Translations under genes and position numbers: made by a program
In this document: piece after piece, positions 18,329 to 27,325 of the stretch
Position numbering within the stretch: position 1 is the first letter of the stretch
Layout of the letters: the number at the start of each line of letters is the position of its first letter
Notes under the pieces: model-generated
What the model was told of the DNA's origin: nothing
Seen by the model: only the letters and a program-made list of their open reading frames with translations
Databases searched by the model: none
Assembly (NCBI GenBank): GCA_002372175.1
Contig: DFIS01000035.1
Location: 10,952 to 74,951, forward strand
Length of the DNA stretch: 64,000 nt
Source of the DNA: Solobacterium sp. UBA3691
GTDB taxonomy: Bacteria; Bacillota_I; Bacilli_A; Erysipelotrichales; Erysipelotrichaceae
Reading direction: 5' to 3'

Positions 18329-19291
18329 ATGCCTGCTTATTTGAGTGCATATCCAAAACTCACAAACGAGTTAAAAAAGAAAACGGGATACAATATAGCA
18401 ACATATCGGTTTTCATATACCAGAAATGGTGAAGAGTTTCCGCTGGAAGAAGAATCAGTTGTTGAAAACTCGACAGGAAGCAGTGTTGCAATCTCAAAAC
18501 TCATAGATAAAAACGCGACATGGAATCCTGAGTATTACGGGTTGAATGTTACTAGCACTTGTGTGATTCAAACTCCTATCTTTCTGTTTGGAAAAAAAGG
18601 AATAATAGCTGACGATGGTGAGCTGGGTGTGGCAATCATGTGGACCTCTAAGGACTCAAATGCAAGAGGGGTTCAGCCTATTGGCTTTTTTCGAAAAAGC
18701 ACTATTCCTCAAACAATTGAAGGAACCTTATCCTTTTCGCCGCACATAATTCGAGGAACTGTATCCTTGAAAACTATTTTTTATGTGCAAGATCCTGGAC
18801 ATATTCCAACCACTCAATCATACCTTGCAAATAAGACTGGAATGATTCTTGGAGAACTCGATGAGACAAGAATTATCGTAGATGGGAAAGGTGCTGTTTT
18901 CCCAATTGTAGAGACGGATTCGAAGGGAGAACCTCTTTGGTGGGTAGAGTGTAATTGGAGTGATCCAACTGTTGACAGGTTTGAGGAGGAGAATTTCTGT
19001 ATTTATTTGAATACAGCGCATAAAGACTATCCTACCCTAAACGAGAATCAGGGCCCTAAGAATTCTCCACTATTAGCGGATATTATCGCTTCTGCATTGC
19101 AAATACTTATTTCAAAAACACTTCTTGATGACACTTCTGGCAACACAATATCTGGACTTGGGATTGAAGAGGGTAGTATTTCGAGCGTTGTTAGATACTT
19201 CATTAATACATTCGGGCTAAATGTTCATTCTAATAATCCAGAGCGATTGGCAGTTTCTATTCGTAAAGATTTAATGAATAGATTTAGATAA
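18329..19291 (+). CDS. Unrecognised 320-residue component of the Z1/GHKL system
   Basis: I do not recognise this protein. It starts one base after the GHKL gene stop with GGAGG upstream. It is soluble and beta-rich in its first 220 residues ('PIFLFGKKGIIADDGELGVAIMW', 'WWVECNWSDPTVDRF'), followed by a helical C-terminal part. No nuclease triad or Walker motif is obvious. Position between the ATPase and the methyltransferase suggests a structural or DNA-recognition subunit specific to this system. Confidence 0.8.
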   Translation: MPAYLSAYPKLTNELKKKTGYNIATYRFSYTRNGEEFPLEEESVVENSTGSSVAISKLIDKNATWNPEYYGLNVTSTCVIQTPIFLFGKKGIIADDGELGVAIMWTSKDSNARGVQPIGFFRKSTIPQTIEGTLSFSPHIIRGTVSLKTIFYVQDPGHIPTTQSYLANKTGMILGELDETRIIVDGKGAVFPIVETDSKGEPLWWVECNWSDPTVDRFEEENFCIYLNTAHKDYPTLNENQGPKNSPLLADIIASALQILISKTLLDDTSGNTISGLGIEEGSISSVVRYFINTFGLNVHSNNPERLAVSIRKDLMNRFR

Positions 19292-19302
19292 GAGGTGCAG
19301 TT

Positions 19303-20076
19303 ATGATGGAATGGAAGAAGCTTTCGAAAAAAAACGCAAAAGAATTAACTGCAGAATGGAATTCATTAACTGTCGAAGAGTTTAATCAGATGAAAAATGA
19401 TTGGGCATCCGATATAGAAAAAGATTTAGATGATAATTATAGAAGCATCCGTAGTCTCATACTTGAAGCTTACGAAAATGCAAAGGAAAGTGCTAAAAAC
19501 GCTGGAGCCAAATCTGATTACAAAACCGATTTGATATTTGCATTATCCATGTATAAAACATTGAAAGAATATGGGATGAATGAACGACTTGCTTCTGATG
19601 ATCAAATTTGGGTTTATCTATGTACTCAGGTTGTTCCAGACATCGTAAGTGATAGATATAAGGGATCATATGTTTATTCTGGTGATAAACGGATCAGAGT
19701 AAATGTGAATGAAGACAGGATGTGGAAAACAAGCCGGCGCATATACCTAAAAACACTTTGGTGGTATATTTATTTATCTTTGCAGCCAGGTTTAACAATT
19801 GATGAAGAGCTGTCAAAAACATATGATGTATTAAAGAATAATACTACGGATACAATAGTACAGATTGTAGAAAGATCTGGTAGAGCCGGATATAGGGTTG
19901 ATCTCTATAGAAAACTAATCAAGTACTATTCTGCTGTAAATTCTAAAGATAAAGAAAAGCTGCTTAGACAAGTCATGGTTTTGAATACTTCTAGAACGGT
20001 ATCGATAGAGCCAGAACTCTGTAAGGGTGGAAATGAAGGATATGTAAAGGAGTTGTTTGGTTATTTTGGATACTAA
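19303..20076 (+). CDS. Unrecognised 257-residue component (possibly DUF6339-like)
   Basis: Mostly helical, soluble and lysine-rich. The centre 'RMWKTSRRIYLKTLWWYIYLS' and 'VQIVERSGRAGYRVDLYRKL' recall DUF6339 proteins from memory, which I could not verify. GAGGT precedes two adjacent ATG codons (19303 and 19306); 19303 has better spacing. Its 3' end overlaps the methyltransferase start by 20 bases, so it belongs to the same translated unit. Confidence 0.72.
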   Translation: MMEWKKLSKKNAKELTAEWNSLTVEEFNQMKNDWASDIEKDLDDNYRSIRSLILEAYENAKESAKNAGAKSDYKTDLIFALSMYKTLKEYGMNERLASDDQIWVYLCTQVVPDIVSDRYKGSYVYSGDKRIRVNVNEDRMWKTSRRIYLKTLWWYIYLSLQPGLTIDEELSKTYDVLKNNTTDTIVQIVERSGRAGYRVDLYRKLIKYYSAVNSKDKEKLLRQVMVLNTSRTVSIEPELCKGGNEGYVKELFGYFGY

Positions 20077-21403
20077 TAAATTACCGGAAGTCATTGATCT
20101 ATTTTCTGGCTGCGGTGGTCTGTCACTGGGCTTTAATAAGAGTGGCTTTCATATTGGTGCGGGCTTAGAATTAATGCCGTCAGCTGTTGAAACGGCATCT
20201 TATAATCTTCACTGGAGGTACGGGGAAGATTTAGCTCATCTGTGTGGTGATATTACACAAATTGAGCCTAGCGTTTTTATGGAAAATGTAGGGAGCAATG
20301 GTTGCATCGTTATAGGAGGACCTCCCTGCCAGGCTTATTCACTTGTTGGAAGGGCCAAATTACGTTCATTAGGTGAAGACAGAAAAAACACTAATGATAG
20401 TAGAGGTTATTTATTTCAGGATTTTTTGCGATTTGCTTATGGGCTAGATGCTAAAGCAGTAATTATGGAGAATGTTCCAGAATCTGTTGATTATGGTGGC
20501 ATTAATGTTCCTGAAAGAGTAGCTCGATCTCTTGAAAAGCACGGCTATACAGCATATTGGACGATTTTAAATGCTGCTGACTATGGTGTACCACAAGTGA
20601 GAGAGAGAGTCATATTGATCGCAATTAGAGATGATTTGGGGAAAAGTATATCCCTTCCAATTCCGACGCATAAGAATCCTGATGGTACGAAAACACAAAA
20701 TCAGCTTCGATTCAAATCATTAAGTGAAAACAAACATTTCGTTATTCCTCCCGTAAGTGATAACGATTTGCCGGATTGGGTCACCGTTGAAGATGCATTA
20801 TCTGATTTACCTGAATTGTTTCCGACATGGCAAAGGAAATATAAACTCGAAAAGATAACAACTCCTATGCAGTATAGAACTTCCTCACAGAATGAGTTCC
20901 AGAAAACGATGAGGAATTGGTTTGGTTATGAGAATCCGTCTGTTACCGGAAACTGTTTTAGAAAGACATTGAGAGATTATCCGATTTTTGAAAAAATGGA
21001 GCAGGGCGATGATTATATTGCGGCATCAAAGATAGCAGATGAGTTATTTGCTAAAGCTTGTCGCATTCGTGGGATTACTGTTGAGAATAAAGCTGAATAC
21101 GAAAAATTAAAAAAAGAAATTGTGCCACCGTATGCTAGAGATAAGTTTATCTCTAAATGGCAGAAGTTAAGACTTGATAAACCTTCTTATACTGTCACAG
21201 CACATTTATCTGTCGATACTTACAGTCATATTCATCCTATTGAACCTCGTGGATTATCTGTTCGTGAGGCTGCACGAATTCAATCATTTCCTGATGGTTT
21301 TTTACTTCAGTGCTCAATGAGTGATGCATTTAAGCAAATAGGCAACGCAGTTCCACCGTTATTAGCAAAAGCTATTGCCGATGAAGTGATAAAAGCATTT
21401 TAG
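20057..21403 (+). CDS. DNA (cytosine-5)-methyltransferase of the Z1/GHKL system
   Basis: A 448-residue C5 methyltransferase that methylates cytosine in a specific DNA sequence with S-adenosylmethionine. Motif I 'DLFSGCGGLSLGF' (14-26), motif IV 'GGPPCQAYS' (catalytic Cys 91), motif VI 'ENVPES', motif VIII 'QVRERVI' and motif X 'GNAVPPLLAKAIA' are present, with a target-recognition region of about 180 residues between VIII and IX. The start is unusual: TTG 20057, 4 bases behind AAAGGAG; the next in-frame TTG (20066) is too distant from that site. It should protect host DNA from the Z1/DUF4420 machinery. Confidence 0.93.
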   Translation: MVILDTNKLPEVIDLFSGCGGLSLGFNKSGFHIGAGLELMPSAVETASYNLHWRYGEDLAHLCGDITQIEPSVFMENVGSNGCIVIGGPPCQAYSLVGRAKLRSLGEDRKNTNDSRGYLFQDFLRFAYGLDAKAVIMENVPESVDYGGINVPERVARSLEKHGYTAYWTILNAADYGVPQVRERVILIAIRDDLGKSISLPIPTHKNPDGTKTQNQLRFKSLSENKHFVIPPVSDNDLPDWVTVEDALSDLPELFPTWQRKYKLEKITTPMQYRTSSQNEFQKTMRNWFGYENPSVTGNCFRKTLRDYPIFEKMEQGDDYIAASKIADELFAKACRIRGITVENKAEYEKLKKEIVPPYARDKFISKWQKLRLDKPSYTVTAHLSVDTYSHIHPIEPRGLSVREAARIQSFPDGFLLQCSMSDAFKQIGNAVPPLLAKAIADEVIKAF

Positions 21404-21420
21404 TAAAAGAAAGGGATAAC

Positions 21421-22332
21421 ATGGACCTCGTAGAAGAAATTAGAAAATGGTTTTCGAATGGATTAAGAAATACAGCATATATTATTGAATCAGTCGGAAC
21501 TGATTACCCTGCATATGTTTTAAGGGAGGATACTTCGTACGGAGTTGCAATTCCTTTTGAAAATCGTAAAGTATTTGAAGAGTTTGCTCATGCATATTTG
21601 ACGTGTGAATTTAGAAACATTGCTGGGAAAACAGGTTATTACCTTCTTTTGACAAGTGATTTAGAAAATATAAGAAACGAATTTGCAACAATTTGCGCCA
21701 GTTTTGTCGAACCGGGAAAAGAAGGGGAAAAACGTGAGGAAATCTTACGAGATCCTTCTGAATGGTGGAATACCTGGAGAAGTTTTATTGGTAACAAAAT
21801 GTCGGATAAGCAACCGTATTCAATAATCGCGGAAATGCTTGTATATGAAAAGCTTCTCGTGGAAGGAAATGTAGTAGATTGGCTTAATACAAGTTATAGC
21901 ACTCATGATATACAGGGAAAGCTTGCTGATTATGAAGTCAAAGCTACTTTATCTAGATATGGGAAACAAATACAGATAAATGGTGAACATCAGCTTGAAA
22001 CTAGTGGCAAGCCACTTTATCTATGCTTCATAAGATTTGAAAAAGATGAAAACGGAATTTCTGTAGATGATATTGTCGAGCGATTAGTGAGTCGCGGAGT
22101 GTCTCACAGTAAAATTAATAAAAAACTTGAAGACCAGGGCTATCATCCTGGAGCAAGTGTAAGAAGGCGTAAGTATAAGATACTTGAGTCGTGTATGTAT
22201 GAAGTGGATGATAATTTCCCGGCAATTAGAAAAGATAAATTCAAAGACAATCAATTTCCTATAGGAGTTGTACATCTCAGCTATCAAATAGATATAAGTC
22301 ATTTAGAGTATTCTGATATGAATTTGGCCTAA
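21421..22332 (+). CDS. PD-(D/E)XK motif protein, DUF4420
   Basis: A 303-residue probable restriction nuclease. 'EWWNTWRSFIGN' (about 112-123) is the recognisable DUF4420 (PF14390) signature. The catalytic layout H162-D163...D170-Y-E172-V-K174 ('HDIQGKLADYEVKAT') fits D...ExK. AAAGGG precedes the ATG 17 bases after the methyltransferase stop. It closes the six-gene Z1 unit and is its best candidate for the DNA-cutting subunit. Confidence 0.85.
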   Translation: MDLVEEIRKWFSNGLRNTAYIIESVGTDYPAYVLREDTSYGVAIPFENRKVFEEFAHAYLTCEFRNIAGKTGYYLLLTSDLENIRNEFATICASFVEPGKEGEKREEILRDPSEWWNTWRSFIGNKMSDKQPYSIIAEMLVYEKLLVEGNVVDWLNTSYSTHDIQGKLADYEVKATLSRYGKQIQINGEHQLETSGKPLYLCFIRFEKDENGISVDDIVERLVSRGVSHSKINKKLEDQGYHPGASVRRRKYKILESCMYEVDDNFPAIRKDKFKDNQFPIGVVHLSYQIDISHLEYSDMNLA

Positions 22333-22375
22333 TTCTTTAAAAGCTGCTAGTTAAAATGAAATATAGTTGTATTAT

Positions 22376-22413
22376 TTGATGGTCGGGAAATAAATGGTAT
22401 ATAATTATTCCCG
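22376..22413 (+). promoter_or_regulatory. Promoter with overlapping inverted-repeat operator for the RHH-methyltransferase
   Basis: -35 TTGATG (22376-22381), an 18-base spacer and a perfect -10 TATAAT (22400-22405). An inverted repeat, CGGGAAATAA (22384-22393) and TTATTCCCG (22405-22413), brackets the -10. A start site near 22412 would exclude the upstream ATG (22394) and leave the Shine-Dalgarno GGAG of ATG 22424. The position over the core promoter suggests repression, most simply by the ribbon-helix-helix domain encoded immediately downstream. Confidence 0.7.
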
Positions 22414-22423
22414 GAGACAATCT

Positions 22424-23548
22424 ATGGCCAAACAAATACATGTAAGAGTTGAAGATAATCTGTATGATCTCTTGACAGAAGTATCTAAGAACAATAAACA
22501 ATCTGTGTCAGAAGCTATTAATAGTGCAATAATGCAATATGTTTATAAACAAACTAGCAGTTCTGATATTTCTGGACACAAATTCACATTTATTGATTTA
22601 TTTGCTGGTATTGGCGGAATGAGGATCGGCTTTGAAAATGCTGGTGGAAAGTGCGTCTACTCAAATGAATGGAACAAGTTTTGCCAGCAAACATATTTTG
22701 CTAATTTTGGTGAGCAACCTGATGGTGATATAACAACTGTTGATGCTGCAACCATACCCGATCATGATATTCTAGTTGCTGGGTTTCCATGCCAGCCTTT
22801 TTCAATTGCAGGAGTTTCAAAAAAGCAAAGTTTAGGAAGGGCAACCGGTTTTGAAGATAAAACACAAGGAACTTTATTCTTTGATGTGTGCAGGGTTATT
22901 AATGCTAAAAGGCCAAAGGCTTTTTTGTTAGAAAATGTAAAGAACTTAAAAAGCCATGATAAGGGAAACACTTTTAAGGTAATTACTGAGTCATTAGATG
23001 AACTTGATTATGAAATTTTTTACCGTGTAATTGATGGTCAGAATTATGTTCCACAACATCGCGAAAGGATCCTGATTGTTGGCTTTGATAGAAGAAGATA
23101 TGGTGATTTGATAAATTTTGATTTTATCATTAATCCTGTAAAACCCAAGCCAGTATTGAAAGATATTCTCGAAACAAATGTTGATCGGAAGTATACCTTA
23201 ACCAATAAACTATGGGATTATTTGCAAAAATATGCAGATAAGCATAAAGCTGCAGGAAATGGCTTTGGCTTTGGCCTTGCAAATCCCGAAGGAGTTTCTC
23301 GTACATTAAGTGCACGGTATTACAAAGATGGATCTGAAATATTAATTCCTCAACAGGGGAGGAATCCAAGACGCTTAACTCCAAGAGAATGTGCAAGATT
23401 GCAGGGATTTCCGGATACATTTAAGATAGTAGTATCAGATACCCAGGCATATCGTCAGTTTGGCAATTCGGTTGTCGTTCCGTTAATTGAGGACGTAGCA
23501 AGACTGATTGACCGTAAGATTAATGACTTGGAAGTGAAACAGGATTAA
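22424..23548 (+). CDS. EcoRII/Dcm-type DNA (cytosine-5)-methyltransferase with N-terminal ribbon-helix-helix domain
   Basis: A 374-residue fusion. Residues 1-45 ('MAKQIHVRVEDNLYDLLTEV', then 'SVSEAINSAIMQYV') look like a ribbon-helix-helix DNA-binding domain. From about 55 on it is a C5 methyltransferase: motif I 'DLFAGIGGMRIGF', motif IV 'GFPCQPFS' (Cys 123), motif VI 'ENVKN', motif VIII 'QHRERILI' and motif X 'GNSVVVPLIEDVA'. The neighbouring EcoRII-like nuclease and Vsr suggest a CCWGG-type target. ATG 22424 has GGAG 7 bases upstream and follows its own promoter; the longer start at 22394 lies upstream of the likely transcription start. Confidence 0.9.
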   Translation: MAKQIHVRVEDNLYDLLTEVSKNNKQSVSEAINSAIMQYVYKQTSSSDISGHKFTFIDLFAGIGGMRIGFENAGGKCVYSNEWNKFCQQTYFANFGEQPDGDITTVDAATIPDHDILVAGFPCQPFSIAGVSKKQSLGRATGFEDKTQGTLFFDVCRVINAKRPKAFLLENVKNLKSHDKGNTFKVITESLDELDYEIFYRVIDGQNYVPQHRERILIVGFDRRRYGDLINFDFIINPVKPKPVLKDILETNVDRKYTLTNKLWDYLQKYADKHKAAGNGFGFGLANPEGVSRTLSARYYKDGSEILIPQQGRNPRRLTPRECARLQGFPDTFKIVVSDTQAYRQFGNSVVVPLIEDVARLIDRKINDLEVKQD

Positions 23549-23554
23549 CTTATT

Positions 23555-24727
23555 ATGACTGATTCTTTTTCAGAAAAAGCGATTAATGCTACACTTGCAG
23601 CTAAAGATACTTTTTGCAAGTTTCTGTCTGCTAATGATAGTGGGGAGACTGGTGGCCATCAGTCTGGAATGCTGATTTCCAAATCGGCCAGCAGAATGCT
23701 TTTTACTGATGAAGAAGTAAAAAATAATCATATCCTTAAAAAGAATGCTCGCGTGAAGTGGCAGGATGATTTTTATACCGATAGCTGTTTCACATGGTAC
23801 GAAAGCAAAAACGAATTGAGAATAACTCGTTTTGGTCGAGGCTTTCCTTTGTTGAGCCCCGAGTATACTGGAGCATTATTTGTTCTTGCAAAGTATACTG
23901 ACGAAGACTACGTAGGATATATTTTAAACAGTGAAGAAGAAATCCAGAATTACCTGGATTCTTTTGGCATGACTCCTGCGGAAACAAATCGAATTGTAGA
24001 AGTAGAAAACGTTAAGGCGGAAGTGCAGGAAAAAAGCGCAATTGATAGATTTATTGAGAGTCTTTCTGAAGATTTTCCTTCTTCTGAAGAAATGTCAAAA
24101 GCTGCAAGGATGATTCAGTATCAGATATCAATGAGCAAGGATTCTGCGGTGAATAATCCGGATAAGGTTATTCTCGAATGGACAGATATGGAATACAAAC
24201 TCTTCAGAGCACTTGAACAATCAAGATATGGGAAAATTGTTTCCTCGGGATTTGATACAGTAGATGATTTTATATCGATGGCTAATCAAGTTCTCAATCG
24301 AAGAAAAAGCAGAGCTGGAAAAAGTTTGGAACATCATTTGGAAGCATTGTTTGAAGCCAACCATTTACGTTATACATCACAGGGAATAACTGAAGGAAAT
24401 AAGAAGCCCGATTTTATCTTTCCTTCAATCAATGATTATCATAATAATCAGTTCCCGGTAGATAAGATATGTACACTTGCGGCAAAAACTACTTGTAAAG
24501 ACAGGTGGAGGCAGGTGCTAAATGAAGCTGACCGTTTACGAGATCATCATAAGTATTTGTGTACTCTGCAGCAGGGTATTTCGTCATCTCAGATGGACGA
24601 GATGGATGCCGAAGGAGTTGTGCTGATTGTTCCTAAACCTTATATATCTACCTATCCAAAAGATCGACAGCATAGGATTTGGTCTATTGGTAGTTTTATA
24701 AGTTATGTGAAGGCAATGGAAGAGTAA
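23555..24727 (+). CDS. EcoRII-family type II restriction endonuclease
   Basis: A 390-residue enzyme, close to the length of R.EcoRII (404). The C-terminal catalytic domain shows 'GKSLEHHLEALFEANHL', 'NKKPDFIFPS' (about 283-292) and 'LAAKTTCKDRWRQVLNEADR' (about 309-328), the EcoRII-C (PF09019) signature. The N-terminal ~180 residues correspond to the effector/DNA-binding domain (EcoRII-N). It should cleave unmodified CCWGG-like sites, possibly needing two sites. It begins 6 bases after the cognate methyltransferase. Confidence 0.9.
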   Translation: MTDSFSEKAINATLAAKDTFCKFLSANDSGETGGHQSGMLISKSASRMLFTDEEVKNNHILKKNARVKWQDDFYTDSCFTWYESKNELRITRFGRGFPLLSPEYTGALFVLAKYTDEDYVGYILNSEEEIQNYLDSFGMTPAETNRIVEVENVKAEVQEKSAIDRFIESLSEDFPSSEEMSKAARMIQYQISMSKDSAVNNPDKVILEWTDMEYKLFRALEQSRYGKIVSSGFDTVDDFISMANQVLNRRKSRAGKSLEHHLEALFEANHLRYTSQGITEGNKKPDFIFPSINDYHNNQFPVDKICTLAAKTTCKDRWRQVLNEADRLRDHHKYLCTLQQGISSSQMDEMDAEGVVLIVPKPYISTYPKDRQHRIWSIGSFISYVKAMEE

Positions 24728-24728
24728 T

Positions 24729-25181
24729 ATGCCAGATATTCTTTCTCCAGAAAAACGTAGCCAAAACATGGCGGCTATTCGAAGTAAGGATACTAAACCA
24801 GAAATGTATCTTAGAAAGCTGTTATTCTCAAAGGGCTATCGATATAGGAAGAATGTGAGTTTCATACCTGGGCATCCTGATATTTACCTTGCAAAGTATA
24901 ATGTGGCAATTTTCGTAAATGGGTGTTTTTGGCACAGGCATAGTGGCTGCAAATATGCATACATGCCAAAAAGCCGAGTTGAATTCTGGAATAAGAAATT
25001 TGAAGATAATGTTGCCCGTGATTTACGTGTTCGTCAGCAATTGGAAGTACTCGGAATTAAATGCGCTGTGATTTGGGAGTGCACTGTTTCCAAGATGATT
25101 AAACAAGATCAGATAAGAGCTGAGGTATTAAATGAAATAGAAGAATTCTTCCGGAATGAAGAGATTTATATGGAATTGTGA
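24729..25181 (+). CDS. vsr: Very short patch repair endonuclease (Vsr)
   Basis: A 150-residue strand-specific mismatch nuclease that nicks at T:G mismatches formed when 5-methylcytosine deaminates. 'NMAAIRSKDTKPEMYLR', 'GHPDIYL' (catalytic Asp) and 'FVNGCFWHRHSGC' (zinc and catalytic His) are diagnostic. Its place directly behind the methyltransferase and EcoRII-type nuclease fits repair of mutations at the modified site and supports a Dcm-like specificity. Confidence 0.95.
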   Translation: MPDILSPEKRSQNMAAIRSKDTKPEMYLRKLLFSKGYRYRKNVSFIPGHPDIYLAKYNVAIFVNGCFWHRHSGCKYAYMPKSRVEFWNKKFEDNVARDLRVRQQLEVLGIKCAVIWECTVSKMIKQDQIRAEVLNEIEEFFRNEEIYMEL

Positions 25182-25192
25182 GGCTGTGAAAA

Positions 25193-27325
25193 ATGAACGA
25201 TAATAGACAACCCTTTGAAGAATGGCTCAGAAAGAAAAAAAGAAGTAACGGAGAGGATTATAGCGAAGAGACTATTTCAAATTACGTGACATCTTTAAAA
25301 GGCCATTTAAACAAATTGGATAATCTTTCACTGGAGAATACAAATCTCTTTACAATCAACGATCTTAGCGAGTTGAAAAATGCAGTTAAAGAGATAAAGA
25401 ATAACCCGGGGTATGCGGCTCTAAATGACAAGTATCACAGAATCGTTTCCAGTGCCTTATCGATGTATGAAAAATTCCTGACAGAAAATGGACAACAACA
25501 CGTCAATAACAAAGACGCTTTTACAGCGTGGTTAAAAGTGTATCCTAATCATAAATACAATGATTCAACAATCAAGAGATATATTCGTGCTTTGGAAAAA
25601 GCGGAAGAATGGTTGGGTGTTTCTTTGCCGTATACAGTATTGGAATCTAATAATCTTGAAGATTTCCTTGAAATTGAACGCCTGATCACAACAAATCCTG
25701 ATTATGAAAACGTTAATTGGAGCCACGGGCATGGAGATCTGTCAGCTGCCTTGCGACTGTATAAGCTTTTTATTCAAGATGATCCGACCATTAAGGAGTC
25801 AGATTCCTGGTATCCATCACTCAGTGCATACTCACCTGGTATATCCAAAGAACAGTGGGTTGATATTCTGAATGATCCTGATTGTATCGGACCTATTTGG
25901 GGTGGTGTTCTTGCCATGTTCTTCAAACACAAAGATGGGGCTACATGTAAATATCTCGGACAGTTATATGACAGGCAACCTTTTGGTATCTCGGGTAACT
26001 GTACACAGTTGGCAATGAGGATTTCCAAGATAACACAGTGTCCTCTGTTCATCAATGAGGAAGGGAAGACAAAGTATTGGCCTGTTCTCTTTGTCGGAAA
26101 GAAACCGGATGAAGGGATGCCCGGAAACTGGATGTGGAAATTAAGAGATGAATTATATGAGGCATGTAAAGAAGTAAACATAATCAGGTTTCTGAATACA
26201 GCCGTGGAGGAACGAGAAATGGATGTTTCTGTAAAGGAAGCTGTAGATCGTATCAGGAGATATATTGCTTATAAAGGGTTCTCGTATAACAGCGGACTGA
26301 TAGAAAACTTCTATCTTAGTCTCAAGAGTAAGCCGTTTGTCATTCTTGCGGGAACTTCCGGTACAGGTAAAACAAGACTGGTTAAACTATTCTCGGAAGC
26401 GATCGGCGCTGAATATAAGATGGTACCTGTACGTCCTGACTGGTCGGATTCGTCAGATCTCTTTGGACATGTTAATCTGAACGGAGAATTTGTTCCGGGA
26501 GATATTCTGGAGTTTATCAGAGAAGCAGTGAATAATCCTGATTGTCCGTATATTCTGTGTCTTGATGAAATGAATCTTGCCAGAGTTGAGTACTATCTGA
26601 GTGATATTCTTTCTGTTATTGAGACAAGAGACTGGAATGATGAGGTTATTATTACAGATGACCTTATTACAGTGAACAGATACGGAAATGATAAGAAGGC
26701 ATTGTCACACTACGGCAGTATGGGTATTCCGGAGAATCTGTATATTGTCGGTACAGTGAATATGGATGAGACGACATTCCCGTTCAGTAAGAAAGTGCTG
26801 GACCGTGCTAACACAATAGAGTTTAACTATGTTGATCTGAATCCTGATTTGGAAGTAGTCGAAGAATGCGATGCATTAAAATTGCCTAACAGTTTCCTGA
26901 AGACTGAATATCTGCATTATGCTGATTGTGATGATAAAGAATATGCTCGTGGTATTTCAGAGCAGTTACAGGCTTTAAATGCAATCCTGCAGAAAGCTAA
27001 TGCGCATGTCGGATACCGTGTCAGAGATGAGATTGTTTTCTACATGCTCAACAATAAGAACAGCGAATTGTTAAGCGAAGATGAAGCTTTTGATAATGAG
27101 GTCATGCAGAAGATTCTCCCGAGAATTCAAGGTAGTTCAGTTTCTGTGAAAAGGATGCTCTGTGAACTCTTTGCGGTATTTGCCGGAGATAGCGAAAGAT
27201 ATGATGATGCTGATGCAATGCTGCAGAGAATTGACAGTGGTGTAAGATATCCTAACAGCGCAAAAAAGACAGCTTTCATGGTAAGGAGATTTGAAGAGGA
27301 TGGGTTCACATCGTACTGGCTCTGA
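25193..27325 (+). CDS. McrB-like AAA+ GTPase/ATPase with duplicated N-terminal helical domain
   Basis: A 710-residue motor of a type IV (modified-DNA) restriction system. AAA+ core: Walker A 'GTSGTGKT' (about 387-394), Walker B 'LCLDEMN' (about 455), and the McrB signature 'VGTVNMDET' (about 517). The N-terminal region holds two related ~100-residue helical units ('FEEWLRKKK..YSEETISNYV' at about 8-30 and 'FTAWLKVYP..YNDSTIKRYI' at about 105-130). A central domain ('WYPSLSAYSPGISKEQW', about 205-330) probably reads DNA. GAGG precedes the ATG. It overlaps the nuclease gene downstream. Confidence 0.88.
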   Translation: MNDNRQPFEEWLRKKKRSNGEDYSEETISNYVTSLKGHLNKLDNLSLENTNLFTINDLSELKNAVKEIKNNPGYAALNDKYHRIVSSALSMYEKFLTENGQQHVNNKDAFTAWLKVYPNHKYNDSTIKRYIRALEKAEEWLGVSLPYTVLESNNLEDFLEIERLITTNPDYENVNWSHGHGDLSAALRLYKLFIQDDPTIKESDSWYPSLSAYSPGISKEQWVDILNDPDCIGPIWGGVLAMFFKHKDGATCKYLGQLYDRQPFGISGNCTQLAMRISKITQCPLFINEEGKTKYWPVLFVGKKPDEGMPGNWMWKLRDELYEACKEVNIIRFLNTAVEEREMDVSVKEAVDRIRRYIAYKGFSYNSGLIENFYLSLKSKPFVILAGTSGTGKTRLVKLFSEAIGAEYKMVPVRPDWSDSSDLFGHVNLNGEFVPGDILEFIREAVNNPDCPYILCLDEMNLARVEYYLSDILSVIETRDWNDEVIITDDLITVNRYGNDKKALSHYGSMGIPENLYIVGTVNMDETTFPFSKKVLDRANTIEFNYVDLNPDLEVVEECDALKLPNSFLKTEYLHYADCDDKEYARGISEQLQALNAILQKANAHVGYRVRDEIVFYMLNNKNSELLSEDEAFDNEVMQKILPRIQGSSVSVKRMLCELFAVFAGDSERYDDADAMLQRIDSGVRYPNSAKKTAFMVRRFEEDGFTSYWL

